A stretch of DNA of 64,000 bases from Flavobacterium sp. SH_e (GCF_025717045.1 NZ_JAOVZN010000008.1:409519-473518); one strand, 5' to 3'. Shown: positions 1 to 9,601, counted from the first letter of the stretch. Notes: generated from the letters alone by a model not told the origin. A program made the numbers and translations.

Positions 1-109
1 GCGAGACGCTCGCGACTGCGAGGGAAATTTTTAAGATAAAGAAATTGTCTTACAAAAAACAGACTATATTTGAAAATTCATATTCACCTAAAAATTATAA
101 TATAAAAAA

Positions 110-1567
110 ATGGAGTTAAGGCAATTTAGCAATCTAATTTTTAAACTTTCAGGTCTATTTATAATCTATGGCTTGATCTTCAAATATACAATAGGAGCTG
201 TGTTTGACATCAATAAAAGCAGTATAAGTGATAGTCCTTTTGGCGGATATTCTCTAAATTGGAATATTGTAATTCTTATTACATTATGCTTTGCAATCCT
301 TATTAAAAATTCAAATTTTCTGACTTCCCTTTTTTATCGAAAAAATTACGTTATTGAATTAAATGAGATAAATCAGTCTCGAATTTTAAAAATTATTTTT
401 ACAACATTTACTTTTTTTCAATTTCTTAGTTATTTCTTAACTCCTAGAGACATCAGTTTTTGGAGCAGGATGTTATGTAATAGGCCAATCATATTATTCT
501 TCTTAATTCTATTTCACAGAATTATTATAAAATTTATGATTAAGCAAATCAATTCTTATTCTGAAATACAATCAAATTATATTTTTATTTTTTCGATGAT
601 TTCAATTCTTTTGTATTTCTATTTTTTCTGGGACTATGGATATGAATCATTTAATGCCTATGAATTTATTTTTCGTATTATCATTTTACTGATAACTTTA
701 AGCTCTCCATTAATTTTTAGATTGTTGTTAGAAAAAGACATATCAATTAAGAGCAATCATTTTATTTTCATCTTGTTTTTCTGGACATTATTTCTATATA
801 ATTTACAAGAGTTTTTATTTAAATTTCCTAATTATGAAAGAGATAATATGTATCTCATTAAAGATTTATCACTTCATGTGATACTTACTTTGTTCTTTTT
901 AACTCTCCATTCATTCTTTGCAAAAATTAAAAGTGTTTCGACATTACAATTTACATGCATTATAATTGGAATTTTATCTATTTTCTGTTTCATTTTAAAA
1001 TATTTACATGGGTACCAATATGCAACTAACTTGTATTTAATAAGTGGTATCATAGCAATTGCCTTGTCTACAAAAACTGGTATAATAGATAAAAAACTTG
1101 AAAAATTAAAGTTTACAAATATGGTGAGATCTGTAGAACCATCTTTACAAAATAGTTCTTCATTTTTATTTATAACAATAATATTTCTTACTGTTTCAAA
1201 GCACATTATTATGCTTTTTGATTACAACTCAAGTTTTACTGTCGATGAATTAGCATCTTATAGTATTGAAATAATCCAATTAGTCATTACTCTAATAATC
1301 ATATCAAAAAAGAATTTAAAATTAGATAGTGCCGATAGTTTTATAAATACATCACTGACGTTCTTTTTAATTTTAATATTCTGCAATAATTACTTGTTCT
1401 TTCTTAGCCGCTTACTTTTTTATAGAAATCATACCTTTTTTAATATTAGCACTATTGACATTGTATATTTTATAGTTTTACTGATGGCAATACTATTTTC
1501 ATCTTATTTGGCAAAATTGATAAAAATTGCTTTGCCAAAAAGTTACTTTAGAAACTTTTCTAATTAG
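110..1567 (+). CDS. Polytopic membrane protein of unknown function
   Basis: The product of 485 aa is dominated by hydrophobic helices. I count roughly ten to twelve membrane segments, the first at about residues 10-30 and the last near 455-475, joined by short Lys/Arg-rich loops. I recognise no family motif. There is no signal peptide distinct from the first helix. The gene is very AT-rich, more so than the housekeeping genes downstream, and it stands alone: what lies upstream is off the window and the next gene is on the other strand. The ATG after an A-rich stretch is a plausible start. Being a real gene is likely because the frame is long and the hydrophobic pattern regular; its function is unknown. 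Confidence 0.75.
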   Translation: MELRQFSNLIFKLSGLFIIYGLIFKYTIGAVFDINKSSISDSPFGGYSLNWNIVILITLCFAILIKNSNFLTSLFYRKNYVIELNEINQSRILKIIFTTFTFFQFLSYFLTPRDISFWSRMLCNRPIILFFLILFHRIIIKFMIKQINSYSEIQSNYIFIFSMISILLYFYFFWDYGYESFNAYEFIFRIIILLITLSSPLIFRLLLEKDISIKSNHFIFILFFWTLFLYNLQEFLFKFPNYERDNMYLIKDLSLHVILTLFFLTLHSFFAKIKSVSTLQFTCIIIGILSIFCFILKYLHGYQYATNLYLISGIIAIALSTKTGIIDKKLEKLKFTNMVRSVEPSLQNSSSFLFITIIFLTVSKHIIMLFDYNSSFTVDELASYSIEIIQLVITLIIISKKNLKLDSADSFINTSLTFFLILIFCNNYLFFLSRLLFYRNHTFFNISTIDIVYFIVLLMAILFSSYLAKLIKIALPKSYFRNFSN

Positions 1568-1620
1568 CCTTTCGTTTCTCCAGCGAAACAAATACAAAAT
1601 AAAAGTAACGAAGCAGACAT

Positions 1621-1655
1621 AAAAAAACCTCCCAAAAATCTTGAGAGGTTTTTTT
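1621..1655. terminator. Bidirectional intrinsic terminator
   Basis: The arms AAAAAACCTC and GAGGTTTTTT flank a short loop. The T-run on each strand lets it serve the membrane-protein gene on the plus strand and the mutase gene converging on it from the minus strand. Confidence 0.8.
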
Positions 1656-1678
1656 CATATCCTTAAAAAATCCAAAAT

Positions 1679-4600
1679 TTACATATTCCTTCTATACTGC
1701 CCACCAACCTCAAACAACGCCGAAGTAATCTGACCTAAAGAACAAACCTTTGTCGCTTCCATTAAATGGTCGAATAAATTTTCGTTTTTAATAGCGGCTT
1801 GTTGTAAAGTATTTAAATGCTCGTTTACTTTTGCTTCGTGGAAATTGTGCAGGTTATCTAGCATCGTAATCTGATATTGTTTTTCTTCTTCTGTAGCGCG
1901 AATAACTTCTGCCGGAATTACCGTTGGCGAACCTTTTGAACTCAAGAAAGTATTTACACCCACAATTGGGAAATCGCCGTTGTGTTTTAAGGTTTCGTAA
2001 TACAAACTTTCTTCTTGAATTTTAGAACGTTGGTACATCGTTTCCATTGCGCCTAGAACTCCGCCTCTTTCTGTAATTCTGTCGAATTCTTGAAGAACCG
2101 CAGCTTCAACTAAATCAGTTAATTCTTCGATGATGAACGAACCTTGAATTGGGTTTTCGTTTTTCGCTAAACCTAATTCTTTATTAATAATCAGCTGAAT
2201 TGCCATCGCACGACGCACAGATTCTTCTGTTGGCGTTGTAATCGCTTCGTCGTAAGCGTTTGTGTGAAGCGAATTACAGTTGTCATAAATCGCGTATAAA
2301 GCCTGTAAAGTCGTTCTAATATCATTGAAATCAATTTCCTGTGCGTGTAACGAACGTCCAGAAGTCTGAATATGATATTTCAGCATTTGTGCTCTTTCGT
2401 TGGCGCCGTATTTGTTTTTCATGGCTTTTGCCCAAATTTTACGCGCCACACGTCCAATAACTGAATATTCTGGATCTACTCCGTTGGAGAAGAAGAAAGA
2501 TAAGTTTGGTCCAAAATCGTTGATGTTCATTCCGCGACTCAAATAATATTCCACGTAAGTGAAACCATTTGAAAGCGTAAAAGCCAATTGCGTAATTGGG
2601 TTTGCTCCCGCCTCGGCAATATGATATCCTGAAATCGAAACCGAATAGAAATTACGAACGTTTTTGGTAATAAAATATTCTTGAACGTCGCCCATTAATC
2701 GCAAAGCAAATTCGGTTGAGAAAATACAAGTGTTTTGCGCCTGATCTTCTTTTAAAATATCAGCCTGAACTGTTCCACGAACTTGAGCTAACGTTTTTAC
2801 TTTTATTTCATTATAAACTTCCAAAGGCAAAACCTGATCTCCAGTAACTCCCAAAAGCATTAATCCTAAACCGTTGTTTCCAGCAGGAAGTTCGCCTTGG
2901 TATCTTGGTCTTTCGATTCCTTTGTCTTTATATAATTTGTTGATTTTGGCTTCAACTTCTTTTTCTAAATCATTTGCTTTGATGTAAATCTCACATTGCT
3001 GATCGATTGCCGCATTCATAAAGAAACCTAACAACATTGGCGCAGGCCCATTAATAGTCATACTTACCGAAGTCAATGCATGAACCAAATCGAAACCTGA
3101 ATATAGTTTTTTAGCATCGTCTAAACAACAGATTGAAACTCCCGCATTTCCAATTTTTCCATAAATATCTGGGCGCAAATCTGGATCGTTTCCGTATAAA
3201 GTCACACTATCAAAAGCCGTAGAAAGACGTTTTGCAGGCATTCCCGCACTTACATAATGAAAACGTTTGTTGGTTCTTTCTGGTCCGCCCTCACCCGCAA
3301 ACATTCTTGACGGATCTTCGCCTTCACGTTTAAACGGATATAATCCCGAAGCAAAAGGAAATTCTCCAGGAACATTTTCCTGTAAATTCCAACGCAAGAT
3401 ATCGCCCCAGCCTTCATATTTAGGTAAAGCAATTTTCGGAATCTGTAAATGTGATAAACTTTCAGAATGCGTTGCAATCTTGATTTCTTTATCGCGAACT
3501 TTAAACGAGTAAACCGGATTTTTATATTTCGCTACTTTTTCATCCCAATTCAGGATAATCTCCCAATTGTACGGATCTAAGTCCATTTTTACTTTATCAA
3601 ACTGATTCAGTAAAAGATTTAAAAAGATTCTGTTTTCGTCAAGTCCTTCGACTCCGCTCAGGATGACACTATTGTCGTCTATTCCTGCTTTTGTGATTTG
3701 AGGAACTTTTCCAGAAACCGATTCTATGGTTTTGAAAATTCCGTATAATTTCTGAGCTACTTTTTGCTGTGCAATTGCCGTTTCATCATAATTTCTATTA
3801 TTCTCAGCAATTTCAGACAAATAACGTGTTCTTCCTGGCGGAATTACGAATATTTTCTCACTCATTTCTTTAGTGATTTCAAAAGTCGATTTCAAATCAG
3901 AAGCCGTTTTTTCAACCACTTTATCCATAATCGCTTTGTAAAGTGTGTTCATTCCCGGATCGTTAAACTGCGAAGCAATTGTTCCGAAAACTGGCATTTC
4001 GTCTGGACTTTTATCCCAAAGATTATGGTTTCTTTGATATTGTTTTTTTACATCTCGTAAAGCGTCTAAAGCACCACGTTTATCAAATTTGTTTAAAGCC
4101 ACTAAATCGGCAAAATCAAGCATGTCGATTTTTTCCAATTGTGTCGCCGCTCCAAATTCTGGCGTCATTACATATAAAGAAACGTCTGAATGATCCATAA
4201 TTTCGGTATCAGATTGACCAATTCCTGAAGTTTCCAAAATAATCAAATCGTATTTCGCCGCTTTTAAAACCTGAATCGCTTCGGCTACATATTTAGACAA
4301 AGCCAAATTTGACTGACGTGTCGCCAACGAACGCATATAAACACGAGGATTATTAATCGCATTCATTCGGATTCTGTCTCCTAAAAGTGCTCCTCCTGTT
4401 TTTCTTTTAGAAGGATCGACAGAAATTAATCCGATTGTTTTTTCTGGGAAATCAATTAAAAAGCGACGAACCAATTCGTCAACCAAAGAAGATTTTCCTG
4501 CTCCACCTGTTCCTGTAATTCCTAAAACTGGAATTTTAGAATCAGAATTACTTTCGTGAATTTTATCAAAAACTGGTTTTGCAATTTCAGGAAAGTTTTC

Positions 4601-5119
4601 TGCAGAAGAAATTAAACGTGCAATTGCCGTTGGAACTTTATTTTCGATATGATCAATTTCTCCGTTTAATTTATCTCCAATAGGAAAATCAGCACGTTGA
4701 ACCAAATCATTAATCATTCCTTGAAGTCCTAATGAACGTCCATCATCTGGAGAATAAATTCTTGTAATACCATATTCATGCAATTCTTCGATTTCGCTTG
4801 GCAGAATTACACCGCCTCCGCCTCCAAAGATTTTAATGTGTCCTGCTCCTTTTTCGCGAAGCAAATCATACATATATTTAAAGTATTCGTTGTGTCCGCC
4901 TTGATACGAAGTCATGGCAATAGCATTGGCATCTTCTTGAATGGCGGTATTTACCACTTCTTCAACACTTCTATCGTGACCCAAATGAATTACCTCAACA
5001 CCCGTAGACTGGATAATGCGTCGCATAATATTTATGGCTGCATCATGTCCGTCAAAAAGCGAAGCCGCAGTAACAATTCTTACTTTATTTTTAGGAATAT
5101 ATGGTATTTGTTGTTCCAT
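1679..5119 (-). CDS. icmF: Fused isobutyryl-CoA mutase with G-protein chaperone (IcmF)
   Basis: This is a coenzyme B12-dependent acyl-CoA mutase fused to its own repair GTPase, and it probably interconverts isobutyryl-CoA and n-butyryl-CoA. Domain order is an N-terminal B12-binding domain (DGHD at residues 23-26, glycine-rich stretch near 99-103), a MeaB-like GTPase domain (P-loop GTGGAGKSS at 203-211, NKFD at 343-346) and the TIM-barrel mutase domain (about 560-1100). The residues that separate mutase types are visible: Phe607 in RMFAG where methylmalonyl-CoA mutase has Tyr, and Gln795 in DQAQNT where it has Arg. That Phe/Gln pair is typical of isobutyryl-CoA mutases. The length of 1146 aa fits the IcmF family. 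No neighbouring gene belongs to the same pathway and no B12 riboswitch is apparent upstream. The family call is firm; the exact substrate is inferred from two residues. Confidence 0.93.
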   Translation of the reverse strand: MEQQIPYIPKNKVRIVTAASLFDGHDAAINIMRRIIQSTGVEVIHLGHDRSVEEVVNTAIQEDANAIAMTSYQGGHNEYFKYMYDLLREKGAGHIKIFGGGGGVILPSEIEELHEYGITRIYSPDDGRSLGLQGMINDLVQRADFPIGDKLNGEIDHIENKVPTAIARLISSAENFPEIAKPVFDKIHESNSDSKIPVLGITGTGGAGKSSLVDELVRRFLIDFPEKTIGLISVDPSKRKTGGALLGDRIRMNAINNPRVYMRSLATRQSNLALSKYVAEAIQVLKAAKYDLIILETSGIGQSDTEIMDHSDVSLYVMTPEFGAATQLEKIDMLDFADLVALNKFDKRGALDALRDVKKQYQRNHNLWDKSPDEMPVFGTIASQFNDPGMNTLYKAIMDKVVEKTASDLKSTFEITKEMSEKIFVIPPGRTRYLSEIAENNRNYDETAIAQQKVAQKLYGIFKTIESVSGKVPQITKAGIDDNSVILSGVEGLDENRIFLNLLLNQFDKVKMDLDPYNWEIILNWDEKVAKYKNPVYSFKVRDKEIKIATHSESLSHLQIPKIALPKYEGWGDILRWNLQENVPGEFPFASGLYPFKREGEDPSRMFAGEGGPERTNKRFHYVSAGMPAKRLSTAFDSVTLYGNDPDLRPDIYGKIGNAGVSICCLDDAKKLYSGFDLVHALTSVSMTINGPAPMLLGFFMNAAIDQQCEIYIKANDLEKEVEAKINKLYKDKGIERPRYQGELPAGNNGLGLMLLGVTGDQVLPLEVYNEIKVKTLAQVRGTVQADILKEDQAQNTCIFSTEFALRLMGDVQEYFITKNVRNFYSVSISGYHIAEAGANPITQLAFTLSNGFTYVEYYLSRGMNINDFGPNLSFFFSNGVDPEYSVIGRVARKIWAKAMKNKYGANERAQMLKYHIQTSGRSLHAQEIDFNDIRTTLQALYAIYDNCNSLHTNAYDEAITTPTEESVRRAMAIQLIINKELGLAKNENPIQGSFIIEELTDLVEAAVLQEFDRITERGGVLGAMETMYQRSKIQEESLYYETLKHNGDFPIVGVNTFLSSKGSPTVIPAEVIRATEEEKQYQITMLDNLHNFHEAKVNEHLNTLQQAAIKNENLFDHLMEATKVCSLGQITSALFEVGGQYRRNM

Positions 5120-5153
5120 TTTATGAATATGATAATTTTATGCGACCAATGTA

Positions 5154-5182
5154 CAAAATATTTTAATATTTGATTAAGACAA
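5154..5182 (-). promoter_or_regulatory. Candidate promoter for icmF
   Basis: On the minus strand a TTG (5180-5182) is followed after 19 bases by TATTTTG (5154-5160), about 35 bp before the icmF ATG. The -7 box is one base shorter than the Bacteroidota consensus TAnnTTTG, so this is a candidate only. Confidence 0.35.
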
Positions 5183-5410
5183 TAGCTTTATGTTAACAAA
5201 AATAAATCGATTTCGTGAACTAAAAGGGTAACAAATTACGTAACTAATTGATATAGTTAAAGAAAGCTTAAAGACATGGCAATTTCGCAACATTTAAATA
5301 AAATCTGGAAACATGTTTTGAGTACTCCAATAGTAATTTAGCAGTGTAGAAAAGCCCCAAATTTTTACCTACGACTTACATAGAAAAGTAATAACGTAAA
5401 AATTAAAAAA

Positions 5411-6973
5411 ATGAGAACATTTTATTCATTCACCGTAATTTTAGGTTTGAGTTTTTTTGTATTTTCTTTTAGTAAATTTGAAAGCACTAATACTACATAT
5501 ACAAAAACTTCAAGTAACACAATTGTTTACCACAATGATTCAGATGACGTAAACGAAATTTCAAACGACTTCTTTAAAAGGTATTCTGATTTGAAAAAAT
5601 ATAAGTCTGATGTCATGTCTTTGTACAAAAACAGAACTCTTGGAACTATTTGGTTTGATGAGAATGAAATCAGTGAGTTTGGATCTGTTTTGTATGAAAA
5701 AGCAAAAAAAACAAATGATTTGGTAATTCCTTATCAAAAAGAAATAGACCAATTATTTAGCACTTCATCAGATAAAAGCACTCTTTCTCAAACTGATGCC
5801 GATATGCTTTTAAGTTCATTGTATGTTGTATACACTAAGAAAAGTAATGCCGACAAGAAAAAGCTATCTTATAATGATATGCTGAAAGACTTTTTAAACT
5901 ACAGCACATTAGAAGAACAAGAAACAACAGTAGCAACAACAAATGAAAAAGTAGAATTTGACCAATATTACAAATTGCAAGATGCTCTAAAAAAATACAA
6001 AAGATTAGAAAAATCTAGCAAATATAAGCCTATCGTTCCAGCAGAATCTCCTTATAAAGAGTTGCGCCCAGATGCCGTTTCTAGCACTATTTCGCAAGTT
6101 AGAACTCGTTTGTATTTGTTAGGCGATTTAAAAACAGATTCTAAAAGTGATGTTTACGATCGTGAATTGATGGATGCTGTAATGAAATACAAAGTTCGTA
6201 ATGGCTTTAAACCAAATTACATTTTGGCAGAAGAACACATTAATGAAATGAATATTCCGCTTGAGGATAAAGTTCAAACTTTAAAGCTTAATATGGAAAG
6301 ATGCCGAGCAATTGCAGCTCAGATTGCTGCCAGCGATGAGTATGTTTTGGTAAATGTTCCTTCTTATGAAATGATTTATGTTAAAAATGGAAAAGTTCAA
6401 TTGACTTCGCCTGTCTTTGTTGGAGCACCATTAACGAAAACAACCATTTTTAATGGCGAAATAGATCGAATCGTTTTCAGCCCTTATTGGACAGTACCGC
6501 AAAGTATCGTGCAAAATGAATTGAAATCTAAAATCGCAGCAGATCCAAATTATCTAGCAGAGAAAAACATGGAAATGGTTAACGGACAAGTAAGACAAAA
6601 ACCAGGTCCAGACAATTCTTTAGGATTGGTGAAATTTATGTTTCCAAATCCAGATGATATCTATATGCACGATACGCCATCTAAAACTTTGTTCGATTTT
6701 GAAAAAAGAACTTTCAGCCACGGTTGTATTAATGTAAAAATGGCTAAAGAATTGGCTGTTGCCATGCTAAAAGATTATCCAGAATGGACTAAAGAAAAAA
6801 TCGATAAAGCGATGGAAGGTAAAGTAGAAAGCAGTTTTAAATTATCTAAAAAAGTACCAATTTATATTACTTATTTTACTTCATTAGTAAATGAAAATGG
6901 AGAAATTGGTTTCTTCCAAGATGTTTATGAAAACGATAAACAAATAACCGAAAATGCAGTTGTAACTCAATAA
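5411..6973 (+). CDS. L,D-transpeptidase (YkuD domain), YcbB-like
   Basis: This is a periplasmic peptidoglycan cross-linking enzyme that would form 3-3 or protein-to-peptidoglycan links. A Sec-type signal helix occupies about residues 1-20. A largely helical region follows, then a peptidoglycan-binding-like segment (about 225-280) and the YkuD catalytic domain (about 310-480). The catalytic motif SHGCIN is present, with His437 and Cys439. The layout of an N-terminal helical part, a binding domain and a large C-terminal YkuD domain resembles the YcbB/LdtD group. Length of 520 aa fits. It is a single-gene unit with its own hairpin terminator. The enzymatic call is firm; which linkage it makes is not visible. 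Confidence 0.9.
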   Translation: MRTFYSFTVILGLSFFVFSFSKFESTNTTYTKTSSNTIVYHNDSDDVNEISNDFFKRYSDLKKYKSDVMSLYKNRTLGTIWFDENEISEFGSVLYEKAKKTNDLVIPYQKEIDQLFSTSSDKSTLSQTDADMLLSSLYVVYTKKSNADKKKLSYNDMLKDFLNYSTLEEQETTVATTNEKVEFDQYYKLQDALKKYKRLEKSSKYKPIVPAESPYKELRPDAVSSTISQVRTRLYLLGDLKTDSKSDVYDRELMDAVMKYKVRNGFKPNYILAEEHINEMNIPLEDKVQTLKLNMERCRAIAAQIAASDEYVLVNVPSYEMIYVKNGKVQLTSPVFVGAPLTKTTIFNGEIDRIVFSPYWTVPQSIVQNELKSKIAADPNYLAEKNMEMVNGQVRQKPGPDNSLGLVKFMFPNPDDIYMHDTPSKTLFDFEKRTFSHGCINVKMAKELAVAMLKDYPEWTKEKIDKAMEGKVESSFKLSKKVPIYITYFTSLVNENGEIGFFQDVYENDKQITENAVVTQ

Positions 6974-6991
6974 TATAATTCTACTAAATTT

Positions 6992-7032
6992 TAGAGAGGA
7001 TTTGTCAATTTTTGGCAGATTCTCTCTTTTTT
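6992..7032 (+). terminator. Probable terminator of the L,D-transpeptidase gene
   Basis: The arms AGAGAG and CTCTCT are separated by an imperfectly paired interior and followed by a T-run, just after the stop codon at 6973. Confidence 0.6.
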
Positions 7033-7166
7033 AGCTATATCTATAAGTAAAAAAAGTCTTAACTTATTATTATCAAACCTTTTAAAGGTAATATCTACTC
7101 ATAAATCTCTCGAAATTTGCTCACTAATTATACCACTAAATTTTATAATACTTAAAGCTAACTATT

Positions 7167-7514
7167 ATGAAAACGAACAACATAGAAGGTTTAACAATGT
7201 TTGAAATAAATGTATTGGTACAACAAGGCGGAAGATTTGTTGCGTTCCCAAATGCGATTTCAAAAATTATGAAAAAAATTAAAGGTTCTAATGTTTATTT
7301 TGTTCGACCAGAAGAACATACCTTCAAATATGCCTTAAGACATTTCTTCTTTAACTTGTCTGCAAGCTGGCGTATCTTTCCTTATGGACCAATTTATGTT
7401 ATTAAATCTATTTATTTCTTAGTTAAAGGAGGAAAAGATTATACACAGGATATATTAAATGAATTAAAAAATAATAATCCAATATACCATCCTGATTTAC
7501 AATATCTACATTAA
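7167..7514 (+). CDS. Small hypothetical protein
   Basis: The product is 115 aa, basic and rich in aromatic residues. Residues 50-95 contain a Phe/Tyr/Trp-rich stretch that could be one amphipathic or membrane-associated segment. I recognise no family. It has no signal peptide and an ATG start after an A/T-rich leader. The next gene starts 100 bp downstream on the same strand, but the duplicated control region between them suggests separate transcription. An in-frame ATG at codon 11 (TMFEIN) is an alternative start. It is likely a real gene because codon use resembles its neighbours and no better frame overlaps it. Confidence 0.6.
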   Translation: MKTNNIEGLTMFEINVLVQQGGRFVAFPNAISKIMKKIKGSNVYFVRPEEHTFKYALRHFFFNLSASWRIFPYGPIYVIKSIYFLVKGGKDYTQDILNELKNNNPIYHPDLQYLH

Positions 7515-7520
7515 ATTTAT

Positions 7521-7589
7521 TTTGTCTTAAACTGATATTTTAAAAGCCTCTTATGGCCGATATATTGATGAGTTAAAAAGAGATTTGCA
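7521..7589 (+). promoter_or_regulatory. Upstream block shared with the second SGNH gene
   Basis: The 11-mer TTTGTCTTAAA (7521-7531) and the 12-mer AAGAGATTTGCA (7578-7589) recur with the same 57-bp offset before the second paralogue (8617 and 8674). The shared spacing suggests that the control region was duplicated with the gene. Its exact promoter elements are not resolved. Confidence 0.5.
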
Positions 7590-7613
7590 AAATCTTTTTT
7601 TAACAAAAACACA

Positions 7614-8483
7614 ATGAAAAAACAGATTATATATTTAAGCATCATTATATCGATTCTTCTTATTTCATGTAATAATTTTAAATCAGAAAATTCAATTTCA
7701 ACAACTGGAATAAATAAACCAAAACCGCCAAAAGCTGTAGGACCTCCACGCATATTATTTATAGGAAATAGCCATACAGAATATTACGTAAGCATCCCAA
7801 CGTTATTTCAAGAGTTATGCAATGCAAATAATAAAAATGTAAATGTCCAGCAATTAATAACAATGGGAGTTTCTCTCGACAAGGTTTATTACACAAACAA
7901 AACAGAAGCAAACCAAAATTTTTCTAACATAGATAAAGACAGAAATTATTATGATTATGTGATTCTTCAGGAAGCGACATCAATTGCACTAACAAATCTC
8001 ACGGCGTATAGGGATAATTTGAAATTATTTGCAGAAAAAATTCATAAAAATAGTCCAGATGCTGCAATATATGTTTATCAAAATACCCCTCCCTTATCTT
8101 ATAAAAATTCAGAATACGATAGCTATTATCAAGAACTACGAAAAAATGCTCTTTTAGCAGCCGCCTTTATAAAAAATGCAGGATTACTGAGAGTTGGTGA
8201 TGCTGTTAAGGATGCATACAAAGGGAAAAACGGCTATAATTACTTAAAAAACGACATAGATAATCTTTGTTATGGTAAAAACACACCGTACTTTTTAAAT
8301 GATGGCGGTTTTTTACAAGCTGTTTTATTATATGCTACCATCTTTGATGAAAAACCCATTATCCCTAAAAAACTTATTTTAAGCACTGGAACTGGAGATA
8401 ATGATAATATGAGAAAACAAGAGGTCGCCAAAGCAATCAGTAATCCAAAAGCTTTAGAAGAAATTGCTTTTAGTAATAGATAA
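7614..8483 (+). CDS. SGNH-hydrolase-like lipoprotein, catalytic His missing
   Basis: This is a 289-aa lipoprotein (lipobox LLISC, about residue 19) of the SGNH/GDSL hydrolase fold, similar to DUF4886-type proteins. The nucleophile motif IGNSHTE is intact (Ser53), and the second block DYVILQE is present. The C-terminal block reads NTPYFLND, so Tyr226 stands where the tandem paralogue downstream has His229. The usual DxxH Asp is also replaced by Asn. The protein may therefore be a weak or inactive esterase, or a binding protein. The paralogue starts 220 bp downstream and the two share most of their sequence, including the last residues (EEIAFSNR). Substrate is unknown; acetyl-ester or glycan targets would be usual for the fold. 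Confidence 0.82.
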   Translation: MKKQIIYLSIIISILLISCNNFKSENSISTTGINKPKPPKAVGPPRILFIGNSHTEYYVSIPTLFQELCNANNKNVNVQQLITMGVSLDKVYYTNKTEANQNFSNIDKDRNYYDYVILQEATSIALTNLTAYRDNLKLFAEKIHKNSPDAAIYVYQNTPPLSYKNSEYDSYYQELRKNALLAAAFIKNAGLLRVGDAVKDAYKGKNGYNYLKNDIDNLCYGKNTPYFLNDGGFLQAVLLYATIFDEKPIIPKKLILSTGTGDNDNMRKQEVAKAISNPKALEEIAFSNR

Positions 8484-8616
8484 ATTATCCAAAATCTTTT
8501 TACTGGATTTCGCGCAGAATTCTTCATCTGCTAATCGTTAATCATGAACAATCAAATTAAAAAATCTTTACACTTTATTTTTCATCCCAAACTGAATTAA
8601 AATTTCAACATTGTTT

Positions 8617-8685
8617 TTTGTCTTAAAGTATTAGTTTTAAAACTTTTTGAAGCTACTACTTTTTTTTGTTAAGAAGAGATTTGCA
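8617..8685 (+). promoter_or_regulatory. Upstream block shared with the first SGNH gene
   Basis: This repeats TTTGTCTTAAA (8617-8627) and AAGAGATTTGCA (8674-8685) from before the first SGNH gene. The second element lies 30 bp from the start codon here and 36 bp in the first copy. The rest of the 220-bp gap shows no coding sequence. Confidence 0.5.
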
Positions 8686-8703
8686 GTTCTTTTTAATTAA
8701 ATC

Positions 8704-9582
8704 ATGATGAAAAAATACATTTTATTATTTGGTATTGCCGGAATTCTTTTTACTTCTTGTAAAGATAAATCCGCTACGGCAGAAAGTCAAACTACAACAC
8801 AAGAAACAGGTGAAAGACCAAAAGCACCAAAAGCTGAAGGTAGCCCAAGAATTTTATTTATAGGAAATAGCCATACAGAGTTTTTCGTAAGTGCTCCAAT
8901 TTTATTTGGAGAAATCTGCAAAGCAAATAATCAGCCTATGAATATTGATCAATTGATTACAATGGGGGTTTCGATTGATGAAATTTATAAGGATCATAAG
9001 AAAGAAGCAGAACAAAATTTTGCTAAAGTTGACAAAGATGGAAATTATTACGATTATGTAGTCATTCAAGAATCTACACCAGTTGCGGGTGGAGAACCAG
9101 ATAAATATAAATCTAATGTAGATATGATTGTGGAAAAAATACATAAGAACAGTCCAGATGCAGCAATTTATATTTACGAAGGAATGTCTCCAACTCCTTT
9201 TACTGATCCTGATTACAAAGAGTATTACGACATCATGCGTGAAAATGCAGCTGAAGTTGTCAAAACAACAAAAAATGCCAGTTTATTAAGAGTTGGAGAT
9301 GCTATTAATGATGCTTATAACGGCAAAAATGGTTATAAATATTTAGTCGCTAATAAAGACAATCTTCGTTATGGTGAAAATACATTACACCTCTTAAACG
9401 ATGGTGGTTATATGCAAGGAGCACTTTTATTTGCAACAATCTTCAACAAAAAACCAATAATGCCGAAAGAACTTACTTTAAGCACTGGAACAGAAGATAA
9501 TGACGATATCAAAAAACAAGACGTTAGCAAAGCTATTAGTAATCCTAAAGCTTTAGAAGAAATTGCTTTTAGCAATCGTTAA
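8704..9582 (+). CDS. SGNH-hydrolase-like lipoprotein
   Basis: This is the second copy of the tandem pair: 292 aa with a lipobox (LFTSC) and then a low-complexity Thr/Glu linker. Ser56 in IGNSHTE is the expected nucleophile, DYVVIQE forms the second block, and His229 in TLHLLNDGGY sits at the place of the catalytic His of the family. The base normally three residues before that His (Asp) is Asn here. An outer-membrane or periplasmic esterase acting on a sugar or lipid ester is the reasonable guess, but the substrate is not visible. The gene ends in its own terminator. An ATG one codon earlier than MKKY is used as the start here; either ATG would work. Confidence 0.85.
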   Translation: MMKKYILLFGIAGILFTSCKDKSATAESQTTTQETGERPKAPKAEGSPRILFIGNSHTEFFVSAPILFGEICKANNQPMNIDQLITMGVSIDEIYKDHKKEAEQNFAKVDKDGNYYDYVVIQESTPVAGGEPDKYKSNVDMIVEKIHKNSPDAAIYIYEGMSPTPFTDPDYKEYYDIMRENAAEVVKTTKNASLLRVGDAINDAYNGKNGYKYLVANKDNLRYGENTLHLLNDGGYMQGALLFATIFNKKPIMPKELTLSTGTEDNDDIKKQDVSKAISNPKALEEIAFSNR

Positions 9583-9601
9583 GACTTAATAAAAATTCTA
9601 G

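Noticed and set aside
5120..5410. Hidden gene or riboswitch between icmF and the L,D-transpeptidase
   Set aside because: No frame with a start and protein-like composition and no recognisable aptamer motif was found in this 290-bp divergent region.
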